Shown here: in pieces, positions 49,909 through 58,239 of the stretch
How positions within the stretch are numbered: position 1 is the first letter of the stretch
Layout: each line of letters starts with the position of its first letter
From: Streptomyces glomeratus
GTDB lineage: Bacteria; Actinomycetota; Actinomycetes; Streptomycetales; Streptomycetaceae
Assembly: GCF_021462825.1 (NCBI RefSeq)
Contig: NZ_JAKEEB010000027.1
Span: 1 to 64,000, forward strand
Direction of reading: 5' to 3'
DNA length: 64,000 bases
Made by a program: the position numbers and the translations under genes
The notes under the pieces: model-generated
The model's input: only the letters and a program-made list of their open reading frames with translations
The model's database searches: none
Told to the model about the DNA's origin: nothing

Positions 49909-50340
49909 TCAGACGGCCGTGGCGGGCCCGTCGGCGCGCTCCGCGTCCCGGCGCTCCTGCTCGGCCAGCCGATGCCGGGCGTCCGCCCAGTCGAGGGGCA
50001 GCTCCGCGGCCGGTACCTGCCAGAAGGTGAAGACCGAACGGCTCATCGTGGAGCGCAGGCCGTTCATCACCGAGCGGTGGGGCTCGGCCTTGGCGTACGC
50101 GTACAGGGCCTGCCTGTCCTCCCACGCCGAGAGGGTCCAGAAGGTGCGCTTGAGCGGCTGGGCGACCAGTGAGGCGCCATATGCGCCCGGCGCGCTCCTC
50201 ACCTGCTTCCATGCGGCGAGCGAGCGCAGAAAGAACCGGGGTACGTCGGCGAACGACCGGACCTCCAGGCGGGACGCCATCACGACGGCCTCGGCGTCGG
50301 GTGCGGGGGCGTTGACGGTGGTCCAGGGGAGTGTGGGCAC
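49909..50340 (-). CDS. DUF3291 protein (heme-degrading monooxygenase-like fold)
   Basis: 143 residues from GTG 50340. Features of DUF3291: VPTLPWTTVNAPAPDAEAVVMASRLEVRSFADVPRFFLRSLAAWKQV, YGASLVAQPLKRTFWTLSAWEDRQALYAYAKAEPHRSVM and TFWQVPAAELPLDWADARHRLAEQ. A ferredoxin-like dimeric barrel is likely; the reaction is unknown. It is divergent from the MerR regulator, which carries a matching operator, so this is probably its target. Confidence 0.85.
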   Translation of the reverse strand: MPTLPWTTVNAPAPDAEAVVMASRLEVRSFADVPRFFLRSLAAWKQVRSAPGAYGASLVAQPLKRTFWTLSAWEDRQALYAYAKAEPHRSVMNGLRSTMSRSVFTFWQVPAAELPLDWADARHRLAEQERRDAERADGPATAV

Positions 50341-50448
50341 GGCACTGCCTTCTTCCGGCGGGGAGTGGAGGGTGTCCGTGGTGCGAACAGACCGGCAAGG
50401 AAGCGCGACAAAGGGCGCACCACGGGCACGGGCGAGCGGGAGGCTCAC

Positions 50449-50491
50449 TTGGATACCTCCGCTATCCATGTTAGACAGTAGAGGTATCCAA
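50449..50491. promoter_or_regulatory. MerR-type operator TTGGATACCTC-N21-GAGGTATCCAA
   Basis: Exact 11-base arms at 50449-50459 and 50481-50491 between the divergent DUF3291 and MerR genes. Each arm resembles half of a MerR-type dyad. The spacing of 32 bases centre to centre would place two protein dimers or one large complex on the DNA. Confidence 0.75.
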
Positions 50492-50513
50492 TGACCAGAG
50501 CGGAGCCGCCACG

Positions 50514-51164
50514 ATGCGCCTGTCAGAGCTGAGCCGCCGCAGTGGCGTCTCCGTCACGACGATCAAGTACTACCTTCGTGAGGGGCTGCTCCCGCCCGGC
50601 CGTCAACTGTCCGCGACCCAGGCCGAGTACGACGACGACCATCTGCGGCGACTGCGCCTGATCCGCGCGCTCACCGGCGTCCGCGGTCTGTCCGTCAGCA
50701 CCACCCGGGACCTTCTGGGCGCACTGGAGGAGCACACCGGTGACATCCACCTGCTGCTCGGGCTGTCCCTGGGCTCGATCGGTCCGGCCGCCTCGGCGGG
50801 ACCGGCCGGGGAACCCGCCGACGCCGCTTCGGAGGGATCCGCGGAACGGGCTGAAGTCGACAAGCTGGTGGACGAGTTGGGCTGGGTGGTCCACAAGGGC
50901 GCGCCGGCCAGGACCACCCTGGCCGAGACCCTGGCCTCGCTGCGCAGCCTCGGCGCCCCGCTCGACCGGCGTGCCCTGCTGCCGTACGCGCGCCTGGCGG
51001 AGCGGACCGCGGCCCTCGATCTCGACCAACTCGAAGGACTCGACGACTCGTCGGAGGTCATGGAACGTGCGCTTGTGCTGACCGTTCTCCTGGAGCCCGC
51101 GCTGCTCGCCCTGCGGCGCCTGGCGCAGGAGAACGAGTCGGCCCGCCGGCACGCCGACGGCTGA
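50514..51164 (+). CDS. MerR-family transcriptional regulator
   Basis: 216 residues. HTH: MRLSELSRRSGVSVTTIKYYLREGLLPPGRQLSATQAEYDDDHLRRLRLIRALTGVRGLSVSTTRDLLGAL. A helical C-terminal part follows with no cysteine, so it does not sense metals by thiols. The spacer (ALEEHTGDIHLLLG then RLAERTAALDLDQLEGL) fits organic-ligand or multidrug-type MerR proteins. It is divergent from the DUF3291 gene across the inverted repeat at 50449-50491. Confidence 0.9.
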   Translation: MRLSELSRRSGVSVTTIKYYLREGLLPPGRQLSATQAEYDDDHLRRLRLIRALTGVRGLSVSTTRDLLGALEEHTGDIHLLLGLSLGSIGPAASAGPAGEPADAASEGSAERAEVDKLVDELGWVVHKGAPARTTLAETLASLRSLGAPLDRRALLPYARLAERTAALDLDQLEGLDDSSEVMERALVLTVLLEPALLALRRLAQENESARRHADG

Positions 51165-51359
51165 CCGGGTGCCCGGCTCCCGCGGCATACCGGCGGCCGC
51201 CGTGCGGCGGCCCGTGGCGCCCGACCCCGATCGGCCCCGTGCCCCGGATGGCCGCCGACGTCACCGCCGCGGACGGGCCGCTCGGTGCCCCGCGGGAGCG
51301 CGGTCACCGCCGCCGGGCCCCGGTTGAGGCGGCGTCCCGGAGGAATCATTCTGGACCAT

Positions 51360-53696
51360 ATGGAGGAAGTCGCCGCTGCGGCGATCATCGATGCCCGGGG
51401 CACGGTGACGGGATGGAGCGAAGGTGCCCGGCGGCTGACGGGATACGCGGCCGAGGACGTCGTGGGACGCCCGGCGCAGGAACTGCTCGCCGGTGACGTG
51501 TCCCCTCCGCCGCTGACCGCGCTGACCGGCACCGTCATCCTGCGGCACCAGGACGGCCGCCCCGTCCCCCTCCGCGTCAGCGCGTATCCCCTGCTGGGCG
51601 TGGACCCCGAGCCGCGGGCGTTCGCGGTCACCACCGTGCCCGATGCCGGGGAACCGCTGCTGGTGGCCCACGCCTTCCAGCAGGCGCCGATCGCAATGTC
51701 CGTGTTCGACACACAGCAGCGGTGTCTGCGCGCCAACGACAAAACCGCCGAGATCCTGGAGGCCGAGGCGGACGAGCTGGTGGGGCGGAGGCTCGGCGAC
51801 AGCCTGGTGAAGGACGACGAGTCCCGCCGGCGCTTCCGAAGCCACCTGCGCCAGGTCGCCGAGACCGGGCGTCCCGCGCACTACGAGAGCCACACCCGTA
51901 TGTCCTCGGAGCGCCGGGAGCATGCCTGGACCATCGACATGTGGCCGGTGCGCAGCGGCTCAGGTCCGGTGACCGCCGTCGCCGTGGCTGCCGTCGACAA
52001 CAGCGAACAGTACCGGGCCCGTGACCGTCTGGCCCTGCTGAACGAGGCCGCGACCGCCATCGGCACCACGCTGGATGTGACGCGCACCGCCGAAGAGCTG
52101 CTGGACGTGGCCGTTCCGCGGTTCGCCGACTTCGCCATCGTGGACCTTTTCGACTGGGTCCTCGGCCAGGACGAACGGCCCATGCGACGCGGCGACGGCC
52201 TCGTCCTGTGCCGCGTCGCCCATCGGTCCGCCACCGAGGGGACACCCGAGGCCGCGGTCAGGCTGGGCGAGGACGACACCTACGCGCCCCACTCGCCGCC
52301 CGCACGCGCGTTGCGGGAGTGCCGGGCCGTGCTGCGCCGGGCGGGCGAGCCCGACTTCGACCGCTGGCTACAGGAGCGCAACGCCCGGGGAGTCGGCGAT
52401 CCCGCGGCCCGCCGCGGCGCCCACTCCCTGGTGGCGGTGCCGCTGAGAGCCCGCGACACCACCCTGGGCGTCGCGGTCTTCCTGCGCATCGGCAAGCAGG
52501 ACCCGTACGCCGACGACGACGCCGTCCTCGCCGAGGAGCTCGCGAGCCGGGCGGCCGTCTGCGTCGACAACGCCCGCCGCTTCGCACGCGAGCGGTCGAC
52601 CGCGCTCGCCCTCCAGCACAGCCTGCTGCCGCGCGGTCTGCACGGGCCGGTCGCGCTCGAGGTGGCCCACCGCTATGTCCCTTCCGTGGCCAGGGCAGGC
52701 TTCGGCGGTGACTGGTTCGATGTGATCCAGCTGTCCGGCAGCCGGGTCGCCCTGGTCGTCGGCGACGTGGTCGGGCACGGTATCCGCTCCTCGGCGACCA
52801 TGGGCCGTCTGCGCACGGCCGTGCGCACTCTGGCCGACGTGGACCTCGCGCCCGACGAACTCCTCACCCACCTCGACGACCTGGTCGCCCATCTCGCGGC
52901 GGAGGAGGCCGGCGACGAGGTCGGCGAACTCGGCGCGACCTGTCTGTACGCCGTCTACGATCCCGTCTCGCGCCGTCTGGGCCTGGCCGCCGCGGGACAC
53001 CCCGCTCCGGCCGTCCTGCGGCCCGACGGCAGCGCCCGGCTCGTCACCATGTCGGCCGGCCCGCCCCTGGGCGTCGGCGGCCTGCCCTTCGAGGCGACGG
53101 AGGTGGAGCTGCCACAGGGCTCGCTGATCGCCCTCTACACCAATGGGCTGATCGAGGGCCGCGGGCGCGACTTGGACCGCGGCGCCACCGAACTGTGCCG
53201 AGCGCTGGAGGTCCCGCGAGACTCCCTAGACGCCCTGTGCGACACGGTGCTGACGGCCGTGCTCTCCGAGGAACCCGGCGACGACGTGGCCCTGCTGCTG
53301 GCCCGGACCCGGGCCCTGGGCGCCGACCGGGTCGCCACCTGGGACGTCCCGGCGGACCCGGCGCAGGTGGCCGCCGCCCGGCAGCAGGCGATCGAGCGGC
53401 TGGCCCGGTGGGGCCTCGAGGAGACCGCGTTCGTCACGGAACTGGTGGTCAGCGAGCTGGTGACCAACGCGATCCGGTACGGCGGGCCGCCCATCCAGCT
53501 GCGGCTGATCCGCGACCGCTCGCTGATCTGCGAGGTCTCCGACGGCAGCTCCACCTCACCGCATCTGCGCCGGGCCCACGCCTTCGACGAGGGCGGCCGG
53601 GGCCTGTTGCTGGTCGCCCAGCTCACCCAGCGCTGGGGCAGCCGGCAGACCGACGAGGGCAAGACGATCTGGGCCGAGCAGCCGCTCCCCGACTGA
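51360..53696 (+). CDS. SpoIIE-type PP2C phosphatase with PAS, GAF and HATPase domains
   Basis: 778 residues from ATG 51360. Two PAS domains (residues about 1-95: AAAIIDARGTVTGWSEGARRLTGYAAEDVVG; 105-220: APIAMSVFDTQQRCLRANDKTAEIL), a GAF domain (about 230-410, EAATAIGTTLDVTRTAEELLDVAV), the PP2C phosphatase (GFGGDWFDVIQLSGSRVALVVGDVVGHG at about 445-470; GDDVALLLAR near 640), and an RsbW-like HATPase (TELVVSELVTNAIRYG at about 690-705; DEGGRGLLLVAQL). It should dephosphorylate a STAS antagonist in response to a ligand or light. GGAGGAA lies at a distance suited to an in-frame CTG 51351, so the true start may be 9 bases earlier. Confidence 0.93.
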   Translation: MEEVAAAAIIDARGTVTGWSEGARRLTGYAAEDVVGRPAQELLAGDVSPPPLTALTGTVILRHQDGRPVPLRVSAYPLLGVDPEPRAFAVTTVPDAGEPLLVAHAFQQAPIAMSVFDTQQRCLRANDKTAEILEAEADELVGRRLGDSLVKDDESRRRFRSHLRQVAETGRPAHYESHTRMSSERREHAWTIDMWPVRSGSGPVTAVAVAAVDNSEQYRARDRLALLNEAATAIGTTLDVTRTAEELLDVAVPRFADFAIVDLFDWVLGQDERPMRRGDGLVLCRVAHRSATEGTPEAAVRLGEDDTYAPHSPPARALRECRAVLRRAGEPDFDRWLQERNARGVGDPAARRGAHSLVAVPLRARDTTLGVAVFLRIGKQDPYADDDAVLAEELASRAAVCVDNARRFARERSTALALQHSLLPRGLHGPVALEVAHRYVPSVARAGFGGDWFDVIQLSGSRVALVVGDVVGHGIRSSATMGRLRTAVRTLADVDLAPDELLTHLDDLVAHLAAEEAGDEVGELGATCLYAVYDPVSRRLGLAAAGHPAPAVLRPDGSARLVTMSAGPPLGVGGLPFEATEVELPQGSLIALYTNGLIEGRGRDLDRGATELCRALEVPRDSLDALCDTVLTAVLSEEPGDDVALLLARTRALGADRVATWDVPADPAQVAAARQQAIERLARWGLEETAFVTELVVSELVTNAIRYGGPPIQLRLIRDRSLICEVSDGSSTSPHLRRAHAFDEGGRGLLLVAQLTQRWGSRQTDEGKTIWAEQPLPD

Positions 53697-53719
53697 CACA
53701 CGACCGCAAAGACGCGGAC

Positions 53720-53747
53720 GGCCGCACGGCGGGGGCGCCGTGCGGCC
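53720..53747. terminator. terminator hairpin between the SpoIIE and reductase genes
   Basis: GGCCGCACGGCG (53720-53731) pairs perfectly with CGCCGTGCGGCC (53736-53747) across a GGGG loop, in the 67-base gap between convergent genes. It can serve both strands. Confidence 0.75.
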
Positions 53748-53763
53748 CGCGGCTCCGGCTCGT

Positions 53764-54210
53764 TCACTTCCCGGTGGGCTCCAGCACGAAGACGGGGATC
53801 TCACGGTCCGTCTTCTTCTGGTAGTCGGCGTACGGGGGATAGGCGGCGACCGCCCGCTCCCACCACTGCGCCTTCTCCTCGCCCGTCACCTCACGGGCCG
53901 TCATCTCCTGGCGTACCGCCCCGTCCTGGAGTTCCACCGTGGGATGCTGCGTCACGTTGTAGTACCAGACGGGGTGCTTGGGCGCGCCGCCCAGCGAGGC
54001 GACCACCGCGTACCGGCCCTCGTGCTCGACGCGCATCAGCGGAGTCTTACGGATCTTGCCGCTCTTGGCGCCCAGGGTGGTGAGGATGATCACCGGCATC
54101 CCCGTGTCGAGGAGGGTCGTCCCCTTGGTGCCGCCGGAACTCTCATACAGCTCCACCTGTTCGCGCACCCACTGCGTCGGGCTGGGTTCGTACTCGCCCT
54201 CAAGAGCCAT
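53764..54210 (-). CDS. F420-dependent nitroreductase-family (DDN-type) oxidoreductase
   Basis: 148 residues. Split-barrel deazaflavin-dependent reductase: [61 protein letters not shown] and [31 protein letters not shown]. The [13 protein letters not shown] and [15 protein letters not shown] stretches bind the F420 phosphate and ring in Mycobacterium Ddn. Substrate unknown. ATG 54210 (MALEGE) and ATG 54216 both fit; GAGGGG lies upstream. Confidence 0.9.
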   Translation of the reverse strand: MALEGEYEPSPTQWVREQVELYESSGGTKGTTLLDTGMPVIILTTLGAKSGKIRKTPLMRVEHEGRYAVVASLGGAPKHPVWYYNVTQHPTVELQDGAVRQEMTAREVTGEEKAQWWERAVAAYPPYADYQKKTDREIPVFVLEPTGK

Positions 54211-54372
54211 GTGCATCCGTCCCCTCGTCGCGTACGACTGCTGTCTCGTCCGGCGGGCCGCGGCCGTAGGCATCGCCGCGGGTCCGCGCGCTGCACGATT
54301 GAACACCAGCCGCCGCCGCTTTCATCCTCACCACGCTCCGGGCGTGAGGGCGGGACCACGCAACGCTTCGCC

Positions 54373-55005
54373 TCACGCGGGCCCGGTCAGCACCCGCACC
54401 GCCAGCGCCGCGATCACCGCACTGGAGACAAGCGCCGTCGCAAGGCGCCCGCGCCGTCCGGTCAGCGCCCGGCCCAGCAGCGCCCCACCCCCGGCCAGCA
54501 GCAGCTGCCAACTGGCCGACGCGAGGAAGGCCGCGGCGACGAAGAGGCCCTGTTCCAGCGGCCGCACCGGGTCCGCGGCGCGGCCCCCGAGCACCAGTGC
54601 GGCGAAGTAGATCACCGTGGTGGGGTTGAGCAGGGTGACGCCGAGCAGCCCCAGATACGCCCGCCCGGGGCCCGACGGCGCCGCGCGAGTGGGCAGGGAC
54701 CTCCCCTCTGAGCGGTACCGGCGCACCGCGCCGACGGCACCGCGCACCGCGAGAGCGGCAAGGACCAGCGCGGACGCCCACCGCAGCGGGGTCAGCACCG
54801 GCTGGAGCGCGGCGGCGAGGGCGGAGCCGCCGACGGCCGCCGCCAGGGCGTAGATCCCGTCGGCGGTGGCGACGCCGAGCGCGGCGCACGCACCGATCCG
54901 CAGGGAGGTACGGGCGGTGAGGGAGAGCAGATAGGCGGAGACCGCTCCGACGGGTACGGCGATGCCGTACCCCGCGACCAGTCCCGCCACCAGCGCCGCG
55001 GTCAC
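54373..55005 (-). CDS. LysE-family amino-acid exporter
   Basis: 210 residues, six membrane helices. The start is GTG 55005 (VTAALVAGLVAGYGIAVPVGAVSAYLLSLTARTSLRIGACAALGVATADGIYALAA), typical for the family; GVTLLNPTTVIYFAALVLGG contains the NP-type motif. LysE/RhtB proteins export basic or neutral amino acids by proton exchange. Upstream in-frame codons to 55344 are not part of it. The start shares GTGA with an Arg-rich 35-codon ORF (55002-55109). Divergent from the P450-ferredoxin genes across 388 bases. Confidence 0.87.
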   Translation of the reverse strand: MTAALVAGLVAGYGIAVPVGAVSAYLLSLTARTSLRIGACAALGVATADGIYALAAAVGGSALAAALQPVLTPLRWASALVLAALAVRGAVGAVRRYRSEGRSLPTRAAPSGPGRAYLGLLGVTLLNPTTVIYFAALVLGGRAADPVRPLEQGLFVAAAFLASASWQLLLAGGGALLGRALTGRRGRLATALVSSAVIAALAVRVLTGPA

Positions 55006-55109
55006 GACCGGGGCGGCGAGAGCCTCCGGGGACGGCCGAACTGCTGTCGGCCCCGGCCGGAACGGGCGGCGGCGGAGGTCGGCGGCAGGGCGGGGGCGGG
55101 GAGAGGCAT
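55002..55109 (-). CDS. possible 35-codon leader ORF translationally coupled to the LysE exporter
   Basis: ATG 55109 opens a 35-residue ORF ending in TGA at 55002-55004; the last four bases (GTGA) contain the LysE start. A weak AGGA precedes the ATG. The peptide is Pro- and Arg-rich (seven Arg, in FGRPRRLSPPRS and before). If translated it would deliver ribosomes straight to the LysE start, which lacks a ribosome binding site of its own. In GC-rich DNA such ORFs also arise by chance. Confidence 0.3.
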   Translation of the reverse strand: MPLPAPALPPTSAAARSGRGRQQFGRPRRLSPPRS

Positions 55110-55393
55110 GCGCCGATCCTGGGGGAGCGCCGGGAGCACGGGCAAGCGAATTACGATGGTCAGCGCGGGGACGCGCGACGCACTCCCGTCGGATGCGACG
55201 GCGCGGCCCGCCGGGCCGGCGACAGACTTCGGCCCGGCGACAACCATCCGCCTGCGGCCGTCGGCCCGACGACGGGCTTCGGCCACATACGGCATTCGGC
55301 GGATCTGGCCGAACTTCGAGTGGCCCTGTAGGTGCCTCGGGCATCTAATTGGTGATGATCGGCAAGAGCGAATCTTCGCGTGCGAGGTCATTC
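55110..55393. other. intergenic region between LysE and P450 genes
   Basis: 284 bases between the leader ORF and the P450 start. No gene-like ORF on either strand. It should hold the divergent promoters. No strong inverted repeat is seen, and the TetR operator-type GAGAAC element found near 57.6 kb is absent. Confidence 0.5.
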
Positions 55394-56602
55394 ATGACGA
55401 AACCCGCTGTGACCCAGTCAGAAACCGTCGACTTTCCCCAGGACCGCACCTGCCCCTACCACCCGCCCGCCGCCTACGATCCGTTGCGCACCACACGACC
55501 GCTGACCCGCGTCACCCTCTACGACGGGCGTGACGTCTGGGTGGTCACCGGCCACTCCGCGGCCCGGGAGCTCCTCGCGGATCCGCGCCTGTCCTCCGAC
55601 CGCAGCCGGGACGCGTTCCCGGCGATCAACGCACGCTTCGCCGCAGCACGCAACCGCCGGCTGACCTTGCTCGGCGTGGACGACCCCCGGCACCGCACAC
55701 AGCGTCGCATGCTGGTGCCGAGCTTCACCCTCAAGCGGGTCGCCGCCCTGCGCCCGCGCATCCAGGAGACGGTCGACCGGCTGCTGGACGCCATGGAGGC
55801 CGCCGGCCCGCCGGCCGAACTGGTGAGCGCCTTCGCGCTGCCGCTTCCGTCGATGGTGATCTGCGCGCTGCTGGGTGTCCCCTACGCCGACCACGAGTTC
55901 TTCGAGGAGCAGTCCCGCAGGCTGCTGCGCGGCCCCACCCCGGCCGACACCCAGGACGCCCGCGACCGCATGGACGCCTACCTCGGAGAGCTGATCGACG
56001 CGAAGCGCGAGCAGCCGGGGGACGGACTGCTCGACGAGCTGATCCAGGAGCAGCTGCGCGAGGAAGCGCTGGACCGGGCCGAACTGGTCTCCATGGCGAC
56101 GCTTCTGCTGGTCGCCGGGCATGAGACGACCGCCAACATGATCTCCCTCGGCACGTTCACGCTGCTCCGGCACCCCGAGCAGCTCGCCGAGCTGCGCGCC
56201 GACCCCGGCCTGATGTCCGCCGCGGTCGAGGAACTGCTGCGCTTCTTGTCGATCGCCGACGGGCTGTTGCGCGTGGCCACCGAGGACATCGAGGTCGCCG
56301 GGAGCATCATCCGCGCCGACGAGGGCGTTCTGTTCTCCACCTCCGTCATCAACCGGGACACCACGGCCTTCCCCGAACCGGACACGCTGGACTGGCACCG
56401 CACCGCCCGCCATCACGTCGCCTTCGGGTTCGGCATCCACCAGTGCCTCGGGCAGAACCTGGCCCGGGCCGAGCTGGAGATCGCCCTGCGCACGCTGTTC
56501 GAGCGGCTGCCCGGGCTGCGGCTCGCCGCTCCGGCGGAAAAGATCCCCTTCAAACCGGGCGACACGATCCAGGGGATGCTGGAACTCCCCGTGACCTGGT
56601 AA
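55394..56602 (+). CDS. cytochrome P450 (CYP105/CYP107-like)
   Basis: 402 residues from ATG 55394 (GAGG upstream). P450 motifs: I-helix TLLLVAGHETTANMISLGTF, ExxR helix VEELLRFL, and the haem loop FGFGIHQCLGQNLARAELEIAL with the Cys ligand. Typical of Streptomyces class I enzymes that modify natural products or xenobiotics. The ferredoxin gene 13 bases downstream is its likely electron donor. No ferredoxin reductase is near. The N-terminal residues CPYHPPAAYDPLR and RVTLYDGRDVWVVTGHSAAREL are in the usual place. Confidence 0.93.
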   Translation: MTKPAVTQSETVDFPQDRTCPYHPPAAYDPLRTTRPLTRVTLYDGRDVWVVTGHSAARELLADPRLSSDRSRDAFPAINARFAAARNRRLTLLGVDDPRHRTQRRMLVPSFTLKRVAALRPRIQETVDRLLDAMEAAGPPAELVSAFALPLPSMVICALLGVPYADHEFFEEQSRRLLRGPTPADTQDARDRMDAYLGELIDAKREQPGDGLLDELIQEQLREEALDRAELVSMATLLLVAGHETTANMISLGTFTLLRHPEQLAELRADPGLMSAAVEELLRFLSIADGLLRVATEDIEVAGSIIRADEGVLFSTSVINRDTTAFPEPDTLDWHRTARHHVAFGFGIHQCLGQNLARAELEIALRTLFERLPGLRLAAPAEKIPFKPGDTIQGMLELPVTW

Positions 56603-56615
56603 GAGGCTGGCGACC

Positions 56616-56861
56616 ATGACCGATGACATCTCCGACAGCTCGATTTCCATCTCCATCGACAGGGACGTCTGTATCGGTGCAGGCCAGTGCGCCCTCACCG
56701 CTCCGGGCGTCTTCACCCAGGACGACGACGGCTACAGCGAGCTGCTGCCCGGCAAGGAGGACGGGGGCGGCGACCCGCTGGTGCGGGAGGCCGCACGGGC
56801 CTGCCCGGTGAGCGCCATCACCATCAGCGAGAAAGGAGTCGAGGCTTCCCGGGCCGGCTGA
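56616..56861 (+). CDS. 3Fe-4S ferredoxin partner of the P450
   Basis: 81 residues. Cluster motif CIGAGQC (residues about 19-25) and the third cysteine in ACPVSAI, the three-cysteine pattern of single-cluster ferredoxins that feed actinobacterial P450s. It starts 13 bases after the P450 stop with GAGG upstream and is in the same operon. Confidence 0.92.
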   Translation: MTDDISDSSISISIDRDVCIGAGQCALTAPGVFTQDDDGYSELLPGKEDGGGDPLVREAARACPVSAITISEKGVEASRAG

Positions 56862-56880
56862 CCCCGCCGGCCCATTCGCC

Positions 56881-56928
56881 GAGAACCCGAGAACCCAGAA
56901 CCCCGGAACCCGAGAACCCGAGAACGCC
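56881..56928. repeat. short tandem repeat of GAGAACCC units
   Basis: About six 8-base units run GAGAACCC, GAGAACCC, AGAACCCC, GGAACCC, GAGAACCC, GAGAACGCC between the convergent ferredoxin and TetR genes. GAGAAC occurs exactly at 56881, 56889, 56912 and 56920, the same hexamer as the half site of the palindrome at 57633-57650. Confidence 0.8.
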
Positions 56929-56971
56929 GAGGACGGCCCACGCGGACGAACCGAGGGGCCGTCCTCGGCGG

Positions 56972-57601
56972 TCAGCGTCTGCGGACGCCGGCGTCCCCGC
57001 ACCCGGCCGCGCGGCCCGGATCGGCCGTCTCCCGGTCGGTCTCCCGCCACCGGTGGGCCGCCAGCAGCAGTTCGGCGGCCCGGCGTGCCTGGTCGGCGGG
57101 TGCGGGGGAGGCCTCCATGCCCGCCGTCACCATGGCGCCCTCGGCCAGCAGGAAGAGCTGGTCGCCGAGAGGTGCGGGCAGGCCCGCATCGCCCACCAGA
57201 CCGGCCAGGTACGCCTTGAACGCCTGCTTGTGGGCGCGTACCTGGGCCAGCACCCGCGGGGAGGTGGCGCCCAGTTCGCCGTAGGAGTTGATCCAGGCGC
57301 ACCCGCGGAAGCCGGGCTCGGCGCACGACTCCCGCAGCCACTCGAACACGGCCAGAAGGCGCTCCACGGGGTCCGTGTGCCGGTCCACGTACTCCGCCAG
57401 CCGCTGCCGCCAGCGCTCGTCACGCCGCTGCAGATATGCCTCGACCAGCTGCTCCTTGGCGGGGAAGAGCTGGTAGAGGCGCTTGAGCGACACACCTGAG
57501 GTGCCGCGGATGTCGTCCATCCCGACGCTCTGTATGCCACGGCCGTAGAACAGCTCCTCCGCGGCGTCCAGCGCCCGGGCGCGGGCGACTTCGGTGTCCA
57601 T
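56972..57601 (-). CDS. TetR-family transcriptional regulator
   Basis: 209 residues. HTH: ARALDAAEELFYGRGIQSVGMDDIRGTSGVSLKRLYQLFPAKEQLVEAYLQRR. The ligand domain contains EWLRESCAEPGFRGCAWINSYGELG, and FLLAEGAMVTAGMEASPAPADQARRAAELLLAAHR, a pattern of the QacR/TetR_C group. A disordered tail (TADPGRAAGCGDAGVRRR) ends it. It lies tail to tail with the ferredoxin. The palindrome at 57633-57650, just before its start, points to autoregulation. Confidence 0.9.
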   Translation of the reverse strand: MDTEVARARALDAAEELFYGRGIQSVGMDDIRGTSGVSLKRLYQLFPAKEQLVEAYLQRRDERWRQRLAEYVDRHTDPVERLLAVFEWLRESCAEPGFRGCAWINSYGELGATSPRVLAQVRAHKQAFKAYLAGLVGDAGLPAPLGDQLFLLAEGAMVTAGMEASPAPADQARRAAELLLAAHRWRETDRETADPGRAAGCGDAGVRRR

Positions 57602-57632
57602 GTACGCGTCCCTCCTGGGGCGTCCTCGACCG

Positions 57633-57650
57633 AGAGAACCGGCGTTCTCT
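57633..57650. promoter_or_regulatory. TetR operator AGAGAAC-N4-GTTCTCT
   Basis: Exact 7-base arms (57633-57639 and 57644-57650) around CGGC, between the divergent TetR (start 57601) and flavoprotein (start 57709) genes. Size and symmetry are usual for TetR dimers. Confidence 0.75.
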
Positions 57651-57696
57651 ACGGTAGCAGCGGCATGACCGGCCACGCCGTCTCTGCTCCGCCGCC

Positions 57697-57702
57697 TAGA
57701 GT
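57697..57702 (+). promoter_or_regulatory. -10 box TAGAGT for a leaderless transcript
   Basis: TAGAGT ends 6 bases before GTG 57709, and there is no ribosome binding site, as at 18986 and 30776. Confidence 0.5.
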
Positions 57703-57708
57703 GCAGAC

Positions 57709-58239
57709 GTGACCCAGGACGCCTCAAAACCCTTCCTGTACATCGTCGTCTGCGCCGCGGGTGTCGCACAGGGCGTCGGCAAGCTGATCACGGCCGCCCA
57801 GGAGGCCGATTGGGAGGTGGGCGTGATCGCCACCCCGCTCGCCCTCCGCTTCTTCGACACCGCCGACGTCGAGGCGCGCACGGGCCGTCCGATCCGCTCC
57901 GCCTGGCGCGCCCCGGGCGACCCGCGGCCGTTTCCGGACCCGGACGCGGTGGTCGTGGCCCCGGCCACCTTCAACACCGTCAACAAGTGGGCCGCCGGCA
58001 TATCCGACACCCTCGCCCTGGGCGCCCTGTGCGAGGCGTACGGGTTGGGCGTGCCGATCGCAGTCCTGCCCTGTGTGAGCGAGGCGCTGGCGGCCCATCC
58101 CGCCTACCGCGCCAGCCTCGAACGGCTGGGCGGCATGGGGGTCCGGTTCGGGGACCCGTACGCCGGAGAGGCGGACGAGGAAGGCGGACATCCCCAGTTC
58201 CACTGGCGGCGGGCTCTGGAGCTGCTCCCGCCGCACTGA
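57709..58239 (+). CDS. flavoprotein (phosphopantothenoylcysteine decarboxylase-like, HFCD family)
   Basis: 176 residues from GTG 57709. Rossmann-like HFCD fold: FLYIVVCAAGVAQGVGKLITAAQEADWEVGVIATPLALRFFD, DAVVVAPATFNTVNKWAAGISDTLALGALCEAYGLGVPIAVLPCVSEALAAHPAYRASLERL. The motif PATFNTVNKWAAGISDTL is the FMN-binding PANFNT-type pattern of the family. Full-length CoaBC is much longer, so this is a stand-alone flavoprotein; the substrate is unknown. It may share the TetR operator upstream. Confidence 0.85.
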   Translation: MTQDASKPFLYIVVCAAGVAQGVGKLITAAQEADWEVGVIATPLALRFFDTADVEARTGRPIRSAWRAPGDPRPFPDPDAVVVAPATFNTVNKWAAGISDTLALGALCEAYGLGVPIAVLPCVSEALAAHPAYRASLERLGGMGVRFGDPYAGEADEEGGHPQFHWRRALELLPPH

